From IMG/VR virus record IMGVR_UViG_3300012147_000039, positions 1 to 36,259 of that record: 36,259 bases of DNA; one strand, written 5' to 3'. The first letter of the stretch is position 1; every line of letters begins with the position of its first letter. Below, piece by piece: positions 15,443 to 23,091 of this stretch. Made by a program: the position numbers and the translations under genes. The notes under the pieces are model-generated. The model was not told the DNA's origin. It did no database searches and saw only the letters and a program-made list of their open reading frames with translations. The DNA is from a virus.

Positions 15443-15453
15443 GTTGTGGTGAT
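15443..15453 (-). promoter_or_regulatory. Conserved 5'-leader element (ATCACCACAAC)
   Basis: Predicted 5' end of the mRNA for the gene at 15426. Positions 15443-15452 (TCACCACAAC) are fully complementary, over 10 nt, to the apical loop of the predicted small RNA (28477-28486). Confidence 0.5.
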
Positions 15454-15459
15454 CGGCCC

Positions 15460-15488
15460 AGCATCCGGTCTCTTGCCCCGTTTGTCAA
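15460..15488 (-). promoter_or_regulatory. Sigma70-type phage promoter for the gene at 15426
   Basis: On the minus strand: TTGACA (15483-15488), 17-bp spacer starting AACG, GATGCT (15460-15465). The -10 is poor, but the -35/AACG block is perfect and it follows a terminator directly. Confidence 0.6.
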
Positions 15489-15490
15489 CC

Positions 15491-15517
15491 GAAAAGGCCG
15501 GAGTGTTACCCCCGGCC
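15491..15517 (-). terminator. Rho-independent terminator after the 15547 gene
   Basis: On the minus strand: stem GGCCGG (15512-15517) with CCGGCC (15496-15501), 10-nt loop, then TTTT (15492-15495). It separates the transcript ending at 15547 from the promoter at 15460-15488. Confidence 0.75.
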
Positions 15518-15546
15518 CTGTTACAGTCTTTAGTTAGATGTATCGG

Positions 15547-16713
15547 TTAGGTGGTCCCATTATAGTTGGGTGGGAACGTGACTGCGACTTCTACGGTGGG
15601 CCATACCGCTTCGAGTGCGGAGAAGACCACCATAATTGCGTTGGCCGGATCATCGTTCGCCATCTTTGAGAAGACGTTGGTAAGGCCCTCCACTGAGGTA
15701 TCGGGCATAATCGCGCCTATCGTGGCATCCGAGGCCGGGGACCCTATATAGGCCGATGCGATGATATCCAAGGCCGCGCCCATGCTGTTGACGTTGGCCG
15801 CGTTCTTGGCCTTGTCGATAGCCGCTGTGATATTGGCGTTCTGTTCTGCGTAGACGTTGAACACCTTCGATGTGAGTTTCTCCTGTTCCGGGATAGCTTC
15901 GCCCGTGGCGGTATCACCCGGAGCGGGGAGTGCCCCAGCCTGCTTGGTCTTTTCTTTGTAGACCTGTTCGATCAGCGTGATGTGGGTGCTGGACCGTGCG
16001 GCGTCGAGCCACTTCTTGTAATTCGTTGCCGTGAGAATAGGGACGATATGGCGGAGCGCCGCCCATGTCACGCCGGTCAGGTCTTTCGCCGGGATGCCAA
16101 GTTCCTTGACCGTGTTGAAATTCTTGATCAACTGAACGCCCTTGCGGTAGTCCATCGTGGTTTCCGCGTGAAGGAATTCCCGGAGGTTGTCATACCCGAG
16201 TTGGATGTAAAGGTCTGCTTTCTGGATATGCGCCAGCAGCGCGCCGATGCGGATATGTTCGAATTGCATCCGGTCTTCGGCTTCGTGAAGGTTCGCCTTG
16301 GACTGTACGGCGTCCAGCCCAGCGACCTCTGATACGATCACTTCAAAAGCGCCTTCAACGAACGCGGTGGGTGTGTCCTGTGTCGGAGTGTAGGCGGTGG
16401 CTTTGCTGACATCTGTGCCGGTCGGTGGCTCAGGGGCCGGTTCCTGAGGCGTCTCTGATACTTCGGGGAGGTCCGATGTTTCCCATTCGGAATAGTCGGT
16501 GTCCGTGCCTTTTTCTTCCCCGTAGAACACGACAAATTCCTTGCGGAGTTCCGAGGACTGTTCAAGGGCTTCGAGCATGTTAGCCCGCTTTTCCGGGGCA
16601 CGCAGCTTCGACCAGCCTTCGATTTCGACGGTATCTGTAACGAGTTTCAGGAACGCGGTGAGTTTCGGGATGGCGAGTGCTTCGACCGCCTCTTTGTAGA
16701 TGATAGGGTTCAT
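15547..16713 (-). CDS. Hypothetical protein, 388 residues
   Basis: I do not recognise this protein. An N-terminal helical region (about 1-65) is followed by an acidic Pro/Thr/Glu linker (about 70-115). A long helical domain then includes IGALLAHIQKADLYIQLGYD and LREFLHAETTMDYRKGVQLI, and a C-terminal helical domain follows. The middle resembles small DNA-associated phage and plasmid proteins with a lysozyme-like helical bundle, but that is a weak impression. It has its own promoter (16747-16775) and terminator (15491-15517), so it forms a monocistronic unit, suggesting a product needed in its own amount. Confidence 0.75.
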   Translation of the reverse strand: MNPIIYKEAVEALAIPKLTAFLKLVTDTVEIEGWSKLRAPEKRANMLEALEQSSELRKEFVVFYGEEKGTDTDYSEWETSDLPEVSETPQEPAPEPPTGTDVSKATAYTPTQDTPTAFVEGAFEVIVSEVAGLDAVQSKANLHEAEDRMQFEHIRIGALLAHIQKADLYIQLGYDNLREFLHAETTMDYRKGVQLIKNFNTVKELGIPAKDLTGVTWAALRHIVPILTATNYKKWLDAARSSTHITLIEQVYKEKTKQAGALPAPGDTATGEAIPEQEKLTSKVFNVYAEQNANITAAIDKAKNAANVNSMGAALDIIASAYIGSPASDATIGAIMPDTSVEGLTNVFSKMANDDPANAIMVVFSALEAVWPTVEVAVTFPPNYNGTT

Positions 16714-16746
16714 TTTGATTGTCCTTTGTTGCTTAGTGGTATTCGT

Positions 16747-16775
16747 AACCTAAGCCCCTTCGTGGCGTTAGTCAA
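16747..16775 (-). promoter_or_regulatory. Sigma70-type phage promoter for the gene at 16713
   Basis: On the minus strand: TTGACT (16770-16775), 17-bp spacer starting AACG and ending GGGGCT, TAGGTT (16747-16752). A 16-bp dyad site lies 7 bp upstream of the -35. The leader begins ACCACTAAGC. Confidence 0.75.
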
Positions 16776-17292
16776 CCCCCGATGATCTTAAGATCACTTT
16801 TTCTGCGCCCCACCGAGCCAGTAACAGGGACTCAGCCAGACCTACGTTCTTTTTCTTGGCAAAGAGTGAGGTATGAGAGGGGTAGAGGGCTATCGCTTTT
16901 TCCAGTGACAGGTTTTTGTCCGAGGTTAGACCCATATCCTTTTTCCATGTAGAGGGCCAAGCGTCAATCACGCGACTTCTGCTAAACATGATTTCACATA
17001 GCGCGCGCAGCATCCCATAGTTCTGATGAACGGTATGAACGCTGCCCATCATCGCCGGGCCTTTGGAAGATATCTGAGGCTTGACCACGGCCTGTTCCAG
17101 CGCGACATATTCAGCCCCAACGCGGCGCGCTTCCTTGAGAAGTTCAAAGGCCCCCTGTGCGTCGATGCGTCTCTTGCCCTTTACCGGGGGGACAAAGAGC
17201 GGCATGAGGCGCAGAGAGACTATTTCTAGGGTCTGCGTGTCAATCACGGCAAAGCCGCCGTTCAGGTCCGGGTCGCAGCCACATACCCTCAT
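16768..17292 (-). CDS. RuvC-like Holliday junction resolvase
   Basis: A 174-residue protein from the ATG at 17292 (ATGA overlap). It has an RNase H-like nuclease pattern: GCDPDLNGGFAVID gives Asp7, YVALEQ gives Glu66, and VGLAESLLLA gives Glu154. RuvC proteins normally also have an Asp just before the Ala-Glu pair (H-D-x-A-E-A), which I do not see, so one metal ligand may be missing or shifted. It would cut recombination junctions before packaging. It lies downstream of two PD-(D/E)XK nucleases and a RecA-like protein, a recombination set. Confidence 0.75.
   Translation of the reverse strand: MRVCGCDPDLNGGFAVIDTQTLEIVSLRLMPLFVPPVKGKRRIDAQGAFELLKEARRVGAEYVALEQAVVKPQISSKGPAMMGSVHTVHQNYGMLRALCEIMFSRSRVIDAWPSTWKKDMGLTSDKNLSLEKAIALYPSHTSLFAKKKNVGLAESLLLARWGAEKVILRSSGVD
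16782..16797 (-). promoter_or_regulatory. 16-bp dyad site 4 (GTGATCTTAAGATCAT)
   Basis: Near-perfect palindrome TGATCTTAAGATCA at the 3' end of the RuvC-like gene and 7 bp upstream of the -35 at 16770-16775. It is placed as an upstream operator or activator site. Confidence 0.55.
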
Positions 17293-18263
17293 TTGAAACA
17301 CTCCTTGCACACGACACAGTTTTTCGCCTTCGTGTCTTGCGCGGTTTGACATACCCGTTCGGGCATCGGGTTATCGTTCGGGCTTACCCCAAGATCATGC
17401 TTCTCACGCCAGAGCCTATAGGACATCGCGGCGTCTATCTTGTTCGCCACCATGCTGTCATTTCGGTTGACCCAGTATTCCTTGACTGAGGACTTCGGCC
17501 AGTCAGACAGTTTCCATTCCTTGATCTTAGGGCAGTCGGCCCAGCCTTCCTTCGTAAAGTAGAGCACCCGGCCTTCATTCGGGTTTAGGCCCTTGTCTAC
17601 CATCCCGGGCGTTTGGGCGATCAGCCAGAGATAAAGCATCGTGCGCCACTCGTGATCAAACTCGGGCTTCGTTCGCGGCTTGAAACTACTGTTGCCTTCC
17701 GTCTTGAATTCCATCGGCGTCTTGATACCGTTCCCGAGGATATCCACAAAACAATCGACTGACCCCACGATCTTACTGACCGGATCACGCAGGAAGACTT
17801 CCACATACCTGATAGCTTTCCAGTTTCCGCCGCAACCGCCGCACTTTGTAGGGGAGTAGCTGAATTTCATTTCGTGGCTGCATGATCGGCACTTCCAGTT
17901 ACCCCATACCTTTTGCCTAGGGATAAGGTCCATGAGAAGATCGGCCCCCTTGTAGCCCATACCCCATGTCATACGCTGTGCAGTCGATACAAAGTCTGAC
18001 TTCCGTTTTTTCTTATGGAGCGTCAGGAGCGCCGGTTCTTTCGGACACCAGTTGCGCACCGGGTCAAGATCGGAGGCGTGCACCACGTCATGTGGCCGTG
18101 CGGAGCGGGGCGCAGGGGTATTCTTGTGGATATGGTAAAGAACGTGGTTCTCGGGGAAGTCTTTTATCTGGAACAAGGGTTCATGGTCTGCGCTTTCGGC
18201 GGGCGCGGCCTTCCCTTTTTTGGGTGGTTCCGGGGCAGGGGTCTTCGATTTGAATTTAATCAT
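17289..18263 (-). CDS. Cas4/RecB-like PD-(D/E)XK nuclease with Cys clusters
   Basis: A 324-residue protein. Nuclease core: GSVDCFVDIL (Asp170), PMEFKT (Glu185, Lys187) and a later HEWRTMLYLW resembling the Q-x-Y motif. Cys73 in NWCPKEP together with C-terminal Cys305, 316, 319 and 322 fits the one-plus-three iron-sulfur layout of Cas4/AddB nucleases. An extra CRSCSHE...CGGCGG zinc ribbon (Cys125, 128, 141, 144) is inserted before the core. It begins MIKFKSKTPAPEPPKK, a Pro/Ala-rich tag. It likely degrades or resects DNA ends in recombination. Confidence 0.8.
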   Translation of the reverse strand: MIKFKSKTPAPEPPKKGKAAPAESADHEPLFQIKDFPENHVLYHIHKNTPAPRSARPHDVVHASDLDPVRNWCPKEPALLTLHKKKRKSDFVSTAQRMTWGMGYKGADLLMDLIPRQKVWGNWKCRSCSHEMKFSYSPTKCGGCGGNWKAIRYVEVFLRDPVSKIVGSVDCFVDILGNGIKTPMEFKTEGNSSFKPRTKPEFDHEWRTMLYLWLIAQTPGMVDKGLNPNEGRVLYFTKEGWADCPKIKEWKLSDWPKSSVKEYWVNRNDSMVANKIDAAMSYRLWREKHDLGVSPNDNPMPERVCQTAQDTKAKNCVVCKECFK

Positions 18264-18588
18264 CGTCTGGCACGAGCCTTTCGAATTGTGAGAGGGGCAT
18301 CACGGCAAATTTCTCGCCTGTCCCGATTTCCACTATTAGAACCCCCGGTTTACCGTTCGTCAACCCATCGTTGCGCAGTTTTCCCATTATCTCAGCGGTG
18401 ACCGGGAAGCTGGCGTGCTTCGTCGCCTTAACTTCGACCATCCATTTTCCCCGCCGGAGGTCCCCCTTGACGCTGGACGCCCCGGAGTTCGGGGTGGTCT
18501 TATAGCCACCACGCTTGACGATACCAGCCTCTTTGCGGTTGCCATATTCGCGGGGGTTATCTGCGGGGAAGTTTCGCCGGATGCTCAC
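18256..18588 (-). CDS. Small PD-(D/E)XK endonuclease / resolvase-like
   Basis: A 110-residue protein. PNSGASSVKGDL, then WMVEVKATKH, gives Asp43, Glu52 and Lys54, the minimal nuclease signature seen in small phage endonucleases and Hjc-like resolvases. The GTG start overlaps the recA-like stop (GTGA). An intragenic promoter lies near its 3' half. It may act on recombination or replication intermediates, and is partly redundant with the RuvC-like protein. Confidence 0.75.
   Translation of the reverse strand: MSIRRNFPADNPREYGNRKEAGIVKRGGYKTTPNSGASSVKGDLRRGKWMVEVKATKHASFPVTAEIMGKLRNDGLTNGKPGVLIVEIGTGEKFAVMPLSQFERLVPDDD
18335..18363 (-). promoter_or_regulatory. Intragenic sigma70-type promoter for 18263-16768
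   Basis: On the minus strand: TTGACG (18358-18363), 17-bp spacer AACG...GGGGGT, TCTAAT (18335-18340), inside the small nuclease gene. It is 72 nt from the Cas4-like start, further than usual, but every element matches the family. Confidence 0.6.
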
Positions 18589-19700
18589 TTGTGGCCTGCT
18601 TTCTCGGCTTCCTCTAGCTGCTTCTTGATATCGTCTTTGTAGAGCAGAAGGAGGTCGTCAATCAGGAATTTAGTGAGAGCATCATACCGTTCCACGGCCC
18701 AGTCTACCGCCGCCGTCTTCGTCGGGAATTGCAGCAGTTCCCCGGCGTCTGGGTGTTCGATGTCGAACAGGTCCCACTTCCCTTTCACGGTCGCGCTCTT
18801 GCTGAGGTAGTCGAGGTCTTCCAAGAGGGCTTCGGCATGTGTCCGGTTGTTGACTTCCAGCGGCCAGTGTTTCTTCCCGGCATGTTCCCACGGGTAAAGC
18901 ATCGTCTGCCATTCACAGGACTGCCTGATACATGGGAATTTCTTTTTGACGATCTTGGCCGTATTGTCAGAGTAGATCGGGATGGGGGATATCTTTTCCT
19001 TGAGGATAGCCTTGCCCGTCAGGCGTAGTTTCAAAAACGCTTGAAAGTTCTGCATAACGGGGCCGGGCAGGAATTCCGGGTTACCCATATGAAACCCGAT
19101 TTTCATACGAGGCTGATTGATATAAATGACGGTTAGGGTCTGACCAGCCTTTGCGTGTTCGGTAATGCCCGCGCCTATCTTGCGCAGTAGGGTAGTCGAT
19201 GGCTTCGCCGCACCGGCCACCACAACCTTCTCTGCGGACTTCTCTAGCTGGTCGATAGAGGACATGGCCGCAATGGAGTCCACGATGATCAGGCCCGCGT
19301 CCTGTGCCATCGCCACTTCGTCGGCTACGTCCGCCGCCTCTTCCGCCGTGGTTGGTCGAAACAGGTAGACTTGATCCGGGTCAACCCCGTGAAGTCGTAC
19401 CCACTCCTCATCCCATGCGTTTTCCACGTCCAGCCAGACAACCTTCCGAGCGTTCTTACCCTTCCCGTGCCTCTTCTGAAACTGCGCGGCTAGGCGGAGC
19501 GCAAGGGAGGTCTTCCCACTACTTTCATTTCCATAAATGAGGGACACGGCCCCCATCGGTATTCCCCCAGCAAGTGCTAGGTCAAGCGTCAAGATACCTG
19601 TGGGCAGTCTGGCGAAGGAGGGGAACCGGAAGCCCAGTCCCCCTGCGGTCTTGCCGTATGCTTTGGTGATCGTGGACACTGCATCAGTTAGCTTGTGCAC
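18585..19700 (-). CDS. RecA/UvsX-like recombinase
   Basis: A 371-residue protein. Walker A GNESSGKTS at 57-65 and Walker B LIIVD at 137-141, with VVWLDVENAWDEEW between them, are the RecA core. Family members coat ssDNA and catalyse strand exchange with ATP. The C-terminal 120 residues are not RecA-like in motif and are acidic and helical. The GTG start at 19700 follows AAAGGTG, and the ribosome site and start lie inside a 16-bp dyad site (19695-19710), so a bound protein could affect it. It is coupled to the small nuclease gene. Confidence 0.88.
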   Translation of the reverse strand: MHKLTDAVSTITKAYGKTAGGLGFRFPSFARLPTGILTLDLALAGGIPMGAVSLIYGNESSGKTSLALRLAAQFQKRHGKGKNARKVVWLDVENAWDEEWVRLHGVDPDQVYLFRPTTAEEAADVADEVAMAQDAGLIIVDSIAAMSSIDQLEKSAEKVVVAGAAKPSTTLLRKIGAGITEHAKAGQTLTVIYINQPRMKIGFHMGNPEFLPGPVMQNFQAFLKLRLTGKAILKEKISPIPIYSDNTAKIVKKKFPCIRQSCEWQTMLYPWEHAGKKHWPLEVNNRTHAEALLEDLDYLSKSATVKGKWDLFDIEHPDAGELLQFPTKTAAVDWAVERYDALTKFLIDDLLLLYKDDIKKQLEEAEKAGHK

Positions 19701-19710
19701 GTAAGATCAC
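19695..19710 (-). promoter_or_regulatory. 16-bp dyad site 5 (GTGATCTTACGTGCAC) over the recA-like start
   Basis: A perfect GTGNNC-N4-GNNCAC dyad. The final GTGCAC contains the GTG start codon of the recA-like gene, and its first bases complete the Shine-Dalgarno AAAGGTG. Confidence 0.55.
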
Positions 19711-19712
19711 CT

Positions 19713-20093
19713 TTATGTTTCGTTTTGTTGTTCTTCAATAAGCTGGTTCAGCTTCTCTTCGACCCATTTGTGGGTGCTGTCGAAGACTGTATCGGCGTTG
19801 GTCTCAACCGGGTTAAACGGGACAGAGCGGCGCACCGAGAATTCCAGCATCGTATAGGAGGCCACCGGCATCTTGAAGGACATGCCAACTTCGATGCGCT
19901 CGAATGGGAAGGCGAGGTTCACCGGTATGCTTTCTGTCTGGATGGTCTGACTGAGCGGTTCCTTCTCTGTCCCAGCTTCGGTCATGGTCTTCCCGATTTC
20001 CGTTTGAATTTCCGCAGCCGCTTCGTCGTGTGCAGAGGCTTGATCTGGGGCTTGCTCAGGGGCCGGAGCCTTTTCGTGAATTTTAATAGCCAT
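19713..20093 (-). CDS. Small phage protein with MAIKIH tag, recombination neighbourhood
   Basis: A 126-residue protein from the ATG at 20093. It begins MAIKIHEKAPAPEQAPDQ, nearly the same start as the SSB-like protein (MAIKIHGSKPATATKQ), then an acidic Ala/Glu/Gln-rich linker. Its folded part is about 60-125 (PFERIEVGMSFKMPVASYTM, then STHKWVEEKLNQLIEEQQ). The short beta region plus final amphipathic helix resembles small phage proteins found beside SSB and recombinase genes, but I cannot name it. It sits directly upstream of recA. Confidence 0.75.
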   Translation of the reverse strand: MAIKIHEKAPAPEQAPDQASAHDEAAAEIQTEIGKTMTEAGTEKEPLSQTIQTESIPVNLAFPFERIEVGMSFKMPVASYTMLEFSVRRSVPFNPVETNADTVFDSTHKWVEEKLNQLIEEQQNET

Positions 20094-20094
20094 T

Positions 20095-20559
20095 TCAGTT
20101 TTTCCAGTTTGCTTTGATGGTGGCAATAAGCGTTTCTAAGTTGGCAGTCGCCATAACGCCAGCTTCGCTATTCGGAACCCGCAGGTGTGCCGAATTCTTT
20201 TGCAGGAAGGCTTCGAGTTCCCGGAGCCTATCACGCTGGGCCTCGGTGTAGAGGCGCACCGGGCGGCTAACGATAGCAGTAGGGATATACCCAGCCTTCT
20301 GCATGTATTTGAGACGGGACTTGTCAATACCAAGGTCGGAGCAAAGGGTGTCTACCGTCAGCGCGGCTACCTTCTCCCCATTCAATTCCAGATAAGGACT
20401 GGCATAGAAGGCCTCGCGTTCGAGTTTCTTCTGCTCACGGTATTCCCGTGACCGGGCCTTGGCGGCTTCACGGTAGTCTTTGTCATTGGCGTACTTCTTG
20501 CGGCGTTTTGCAGCGACCTTCTTGCCTTCGCGCTGCCACCATTCGGGGGTATAACCCAT
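20095..20559 (-). CDS. MerR-type helix-turn-helix protein
   Basis: About 154 residues from the ATG at 20559 (MGYTPEWWQREGKK). An upstream GTG at 20586 would precede the transcription start predicted from the promoter at 20589-20617, and AAAGG is spaced for 20559. It has a basic Lys/Arg-rich coil at 10-50, then a MerR-like winged helix (LTVDTLCSDLGIDKSRLKYM, GYIPTAIV, RLYTEAQRDRLRELEAFL). It is a probable DNA-binding regulator, excisionase or replication accessory. It is one candidate for the protein that binds the 16-bp dyads, though no copy is at its own promoter. Confidence 0.75.
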   Translation of the reverse strand: MGYTPEWWQREGKKVAAKRRKKYANDKDYREAAKARSREYREQKKLEREAFYASPYLELNGEKVAALTVDTLCSDLGIDKSRLKYMQKAGYIPTAIVSRPVRLYTEAQRDRLRELEAFLQKNSAHLRVPNSEAGVMATANLETLIATIKANWKN

Positions 20560-20588
20560 ATCCATACCTTTCCGGTCTAGGCTCACTG

Positions 20589-20617
20589 AGGATAAACCCC
20601 CCTGCTACGTTAGTCAA
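20589..20617 (-). promoter_or_regulatory. Sigma70-type phage promoter for 20559-18585
   Basis: On the minus strand: TTGACT (20612-20617), 17-bp spacer starting AACG with six Gs near the end, TATCCT (20589-20594). It overlaps the stop of the SF2 helicase gene. The ATG at 20559 is 30 nt downstream. Confidence 0.75.
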
Positions 20618-21972
20618 CCGAAAAGACCCTTCCAAGTGGCCCCCTGTTTTCTCAGGTATTCCCAGCGGGCTTTTGCTATCCGAGACAGGGATTGAGAGTT
20701 TCGATCCCATATGTCAATCACAATGGGGGTGGGCTTCCCGGGTAGTTTTCTCAGGATACGGCCTGCCGCCTGTCGTGGATCATATATCGGGTGAGCGAAG
20801 ACGGCGGTATCAAGTGGGGGTATGTTCGTCCCTTCCGCCGTATACTTATAGGTGGCGATCAGAACAATACCTGCCAAGCAGTCCTTGGCGCGTTTCTTGT
20901 CCGCCGCGTTTATCCCCCCATTGTATTCCACAATGCTACTGGCCGGGACGTTCATCGACCGGAGCGCGGCCTTGATCTTTTCCCCGTGCTTCGTCTGTTC
21001 CACGAAGACTATGGTGCGGCGTCCGCCTTTGTGGGCGCGGTAGACGGCACCGGCGATTTGTGAATTCCTGATCGGATCAGCCATCATGCTGCGCTTCGCC
21101 TGATTGGTCCGGGACGGGTCATACTGGATCATCTTGCCCTTACCATCGAGCGGTTCTATCCACGTTGAATTGATCACATAATAGTTGGGCTGTTCCGCGT
21201 CTGACTGGCCGATGATGTGACGCCATCCCATGTGTGCGTGGATAAGGTCCATCTTGCCGTCGCGGCGTTCCGGGGTGGCCGATAGCCCGAGGCGAAACAT
21301 CGCCGGGAATTTCCGCATGACCGCGCTGAATTCAGCGGAAGCTATTCTGTGGACTTCATCGACTATCAGGCAGGCGAAGCGGTTATAGACTGCCTGCGGG
21401 TAGATGCCGTCGCGGTAGACTGATTGCAGCGAGGCTATCACGACCCAAGCGCCCGGGTCCGGTAGGTGTTGCCCTGACCAGAAGTCGATCTTTTCTTTCG
21501 GGATGCTGGTGTGGTGGAGCATTTCCTTGTCCCAATCCAGATCGCCCTTGGGAACCACGATACATACGGGGCGTCCTATGCGGCACGTCAGGGCGCACCC
21601 GGTAGTCGTCTTACCGAAGCCGGTAGGGGCTTCCCCTATACAGCCCTGTTCGGTTTCCAGCGTGTGAAACACCTGTTCCACGAAGGGGACTTGTTCTTCC
21701 CGGAGGTCTGACTGAAACGAGGCATCGAAGTCAAAGGCCCCCACGGCCCGGTTATCGTTCGCTGTGACGCCCGAGGGGGCCAGTGTCCGGGGGACCCCTA
21801 CCAAGTGGTGTTTGTTCGGGTGGTAGCGCCGGAGGGGGACCACTTCATCCCGCGCCTGATACTGCATCTTGGACAGTTCATAGGCGTGATCATGTTCGTC
21901 ATACCAAGCGAGGGCGTCTACCTCTTCCGGCGGTGCGAGCATCTTGGGGAAGTCGGAGGGGACTGTGCTCAT
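20614..21972 (-). CDS. SF2 DNA helicase (UvsW/RAD25-like)
   Basis: A 452-residue protein. Motif I APTGFGKT at 115-122, motif II DEVH at 205-208, motif III SATPERRDG from 231 and motif VI QAAGRILRKLPG near 400 define a superfamily 2 helicase of the RAD25/UvsW type. UvsW-like proteins remodel forks and branched DNA. It fits with the RecA-like, RuvC-like and nuclease genes downstream. The ATG at 21972 follows AAGGATC. The preceding 99-bp gap contains two hairpins and no promoter of the common type. Confidence 0.88.
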   Translation of the reverse strand: MSTVPSDFPKMLAPPEEVDALAWYDEHDHAYELSKMQYQARDEVVPLRRYHPNKHHLVGVPRTLAPSGVTANDNRAVGAFDFDASFQSDLREEQVPFVEQVFHTLETEQGCIGEAPTGFGKTTTGCALTCRIGRPVCIVVPKGDLDWDKEMLHHTSIPKEKIDFWSGQHLPDPGAWVVIASLQSVYRDGIYPQAVYNRFACLIVDEVHRIASAEFSAVMRKFPAMFRLGLSATPERRDGKMDLIHAHMGWRHIIGQSDAEQPNYYVINSTWIEPLDGKGKMIQYDPSRTNQAKRSMMADPIRNSQIAGAVYRAHKGGRRTIVFVEQTKHGEKIKAALRSMNVPASSIVEYNGGINAADKKRAKDCLAGIVLIATYKYTAEGTNIPPLDTAVFAHPIYDPRQAAGRILRKLPGKPTPIVIDIWDRNSQSLSRIAKARWEYLRKQGATWKGLFG

Positions 21973-21993
21973 GTGGTGATCCTTAAAAGTGAA

Positions 21994-22050
21994 GCGCGGT
22001 CCCCTCAGCTTCCATGCGGAACCGCGCCTCTAACCCCCGGTTAAGGGGGT
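21994..22050 (-). other. Two hairpins in the SSB-helicase gap
   Basis: The 99-bp gap 21973-22071 holds stem ACCCCC/GGGGGT (22033-22038 with 22045-22050) and then GCGCGGT/ACCGCGC (22021-22027 with 21994-22000), followed by TTCACTTTT on the minus strand. The second could be a weak terminator or attenuator between the SSB and helicase genes. The T-tract is interrupted. Confidence 0.45.
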
Positions 22051-22071
22051 ATTCCTACCTGCCAATAATTC

Positions 22072-23091
22072 TCAAAATGGAATTTCTGAGTCCATGTCCT
22101 TAGTAGGATCGTTGCCAAAGCCCGATACCGTAGAGTTGTTATCAAGGGGTTGATAGGCGGTAAAGCCCGCCATGCTGGCAATATCGGGCCGGAGGCTGGC
22201 AATTTCCGCGTTGGTCAGGATCGGGTAGACTTTGGCATAGTCGTAGACTGTTGTGGGCGCGTCTTCCCATGCTTTCTTCGTGGCGCTGTACTGCGTCCCA
22301 AGCATTGGATACTTGTTCAACACACCCTGCATGGGAACATCCTGCATGTATTCTATATCGTCGCCAGTGCGGGCCGCTTGTTTGGACTCACGACTGAATT
22401 GATAGAAGGACCCCGCCAGCTTGTTGTCATGGTTCTGGGCGCGCTTCATCAACTTTTCCCGAACCTTGAGTGTGGCAGGGAATAGTTGGAGCCGCGCGGG
22501 CAACACCTTGCCTTTGTTCGGTCCACCCTGAATGGTGTAGGGCATCGCGTTGATCACGGTGAAAAGCTGAAACGTCATAGGCTGGGTCCCATCCGCGTTG
22601 CTATCGCAAACTACGCAGTTTCCCTCGGTGTGTCGGTTGCACACAAACTTGGCCCAGTTTCCGCCGATTTGCAGGAAGTGTACGCTGATCATCGGCGTGT
22701 CAAAGACGTTATCCGAAAGCAGCTTACCATCAAGAAAATACAGTTTGGCGAATTCCCCGGGGTTCAACCAGAATTCCCGCGCGCCTCCCCTGAGTTTGGA
22801 GCGAAGGTCCTGAACCGCTTTGACCTGATCAACTTGGGTTCTCTGTTGTGTCCCCGTCATAAGGAAGGCTGCGCCCGTTTGAGTGCCGGGGGCCTCTATA
22901 TTGGTCGCTGGGGCGCTTTGTGTTGTTGGGGAGGTATCCGCCGAGGGGGTAGCATTAGTGCTTTCCTGAGGCGTCTCTGAGGGCGTGGCGGTCGTCGTGC
23001 CGCCTATGGTCCCTAGGTCTGTCTGAGTGTCAGAGGCCGGAGCCTGCTTGGTAGCCGTAGCTGGTTTAGAGCCGTGAATTTTGATAGCCAT
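22072..23091 (-). CDS. Single-stranded DNA-binding protein, gp32-like
   Basis: A 339-residue protein. It begins with the tag MAIKIHGSKPA and a Thr/Ala/Pro-rich linker to about residue 85. A zinc-type cluster CNRHTEGNCVVC (Cys151, His154, Cys159, Cys162) sits in the body, as in T4 gp32. The end is acidic and finishes DMDSEIPF, like the DDIPF tip through which bacterial SSBs recruit partners. It coats ssDNA at the phage fork. The combination of gp32-like zinc region and bacterial-type tail is notable. Gene position among primase, helicases and recombinase agrees. Confidence 0.8.
   Translation of the reverse strand: MAIKIHGSKPATATKQAPASDTQTDLGTIGGTTTATPSETPQESTNATPSADTSPTTQSAPATNIEAPGTQTGAAFLMTGTQQRTQVDQVKAVQDLRSKLRGGAREFWLNPGEFAKLYFLDGKLLSDNVFDTPMISVHFLQIGGNWAKFVCNRHTEGNCVVCDSNADGTQPMTFQLFTVINAMPYTIQGGPNKGKVLPARLQLFPATLKVREKLMKRAQNHDNKLAGSFYQFSRESKQAARTGDDIEYMQDVPMQGVLNKYPMLGTQYSATKKAWEDAPTTVYDYAKVYPILTNAEIASLRPDIASMAGFTAYQPLDNNSTVSGFGNDPTKDMDSEIPF

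Noticed and set aside
22486-22980. Plus-strand open frame of 164 codons
   Set aside because: Shadow of the SSB-like gene. Composition is Arg/Gly/His-rich, as in antisense frames, and there is no start signal.
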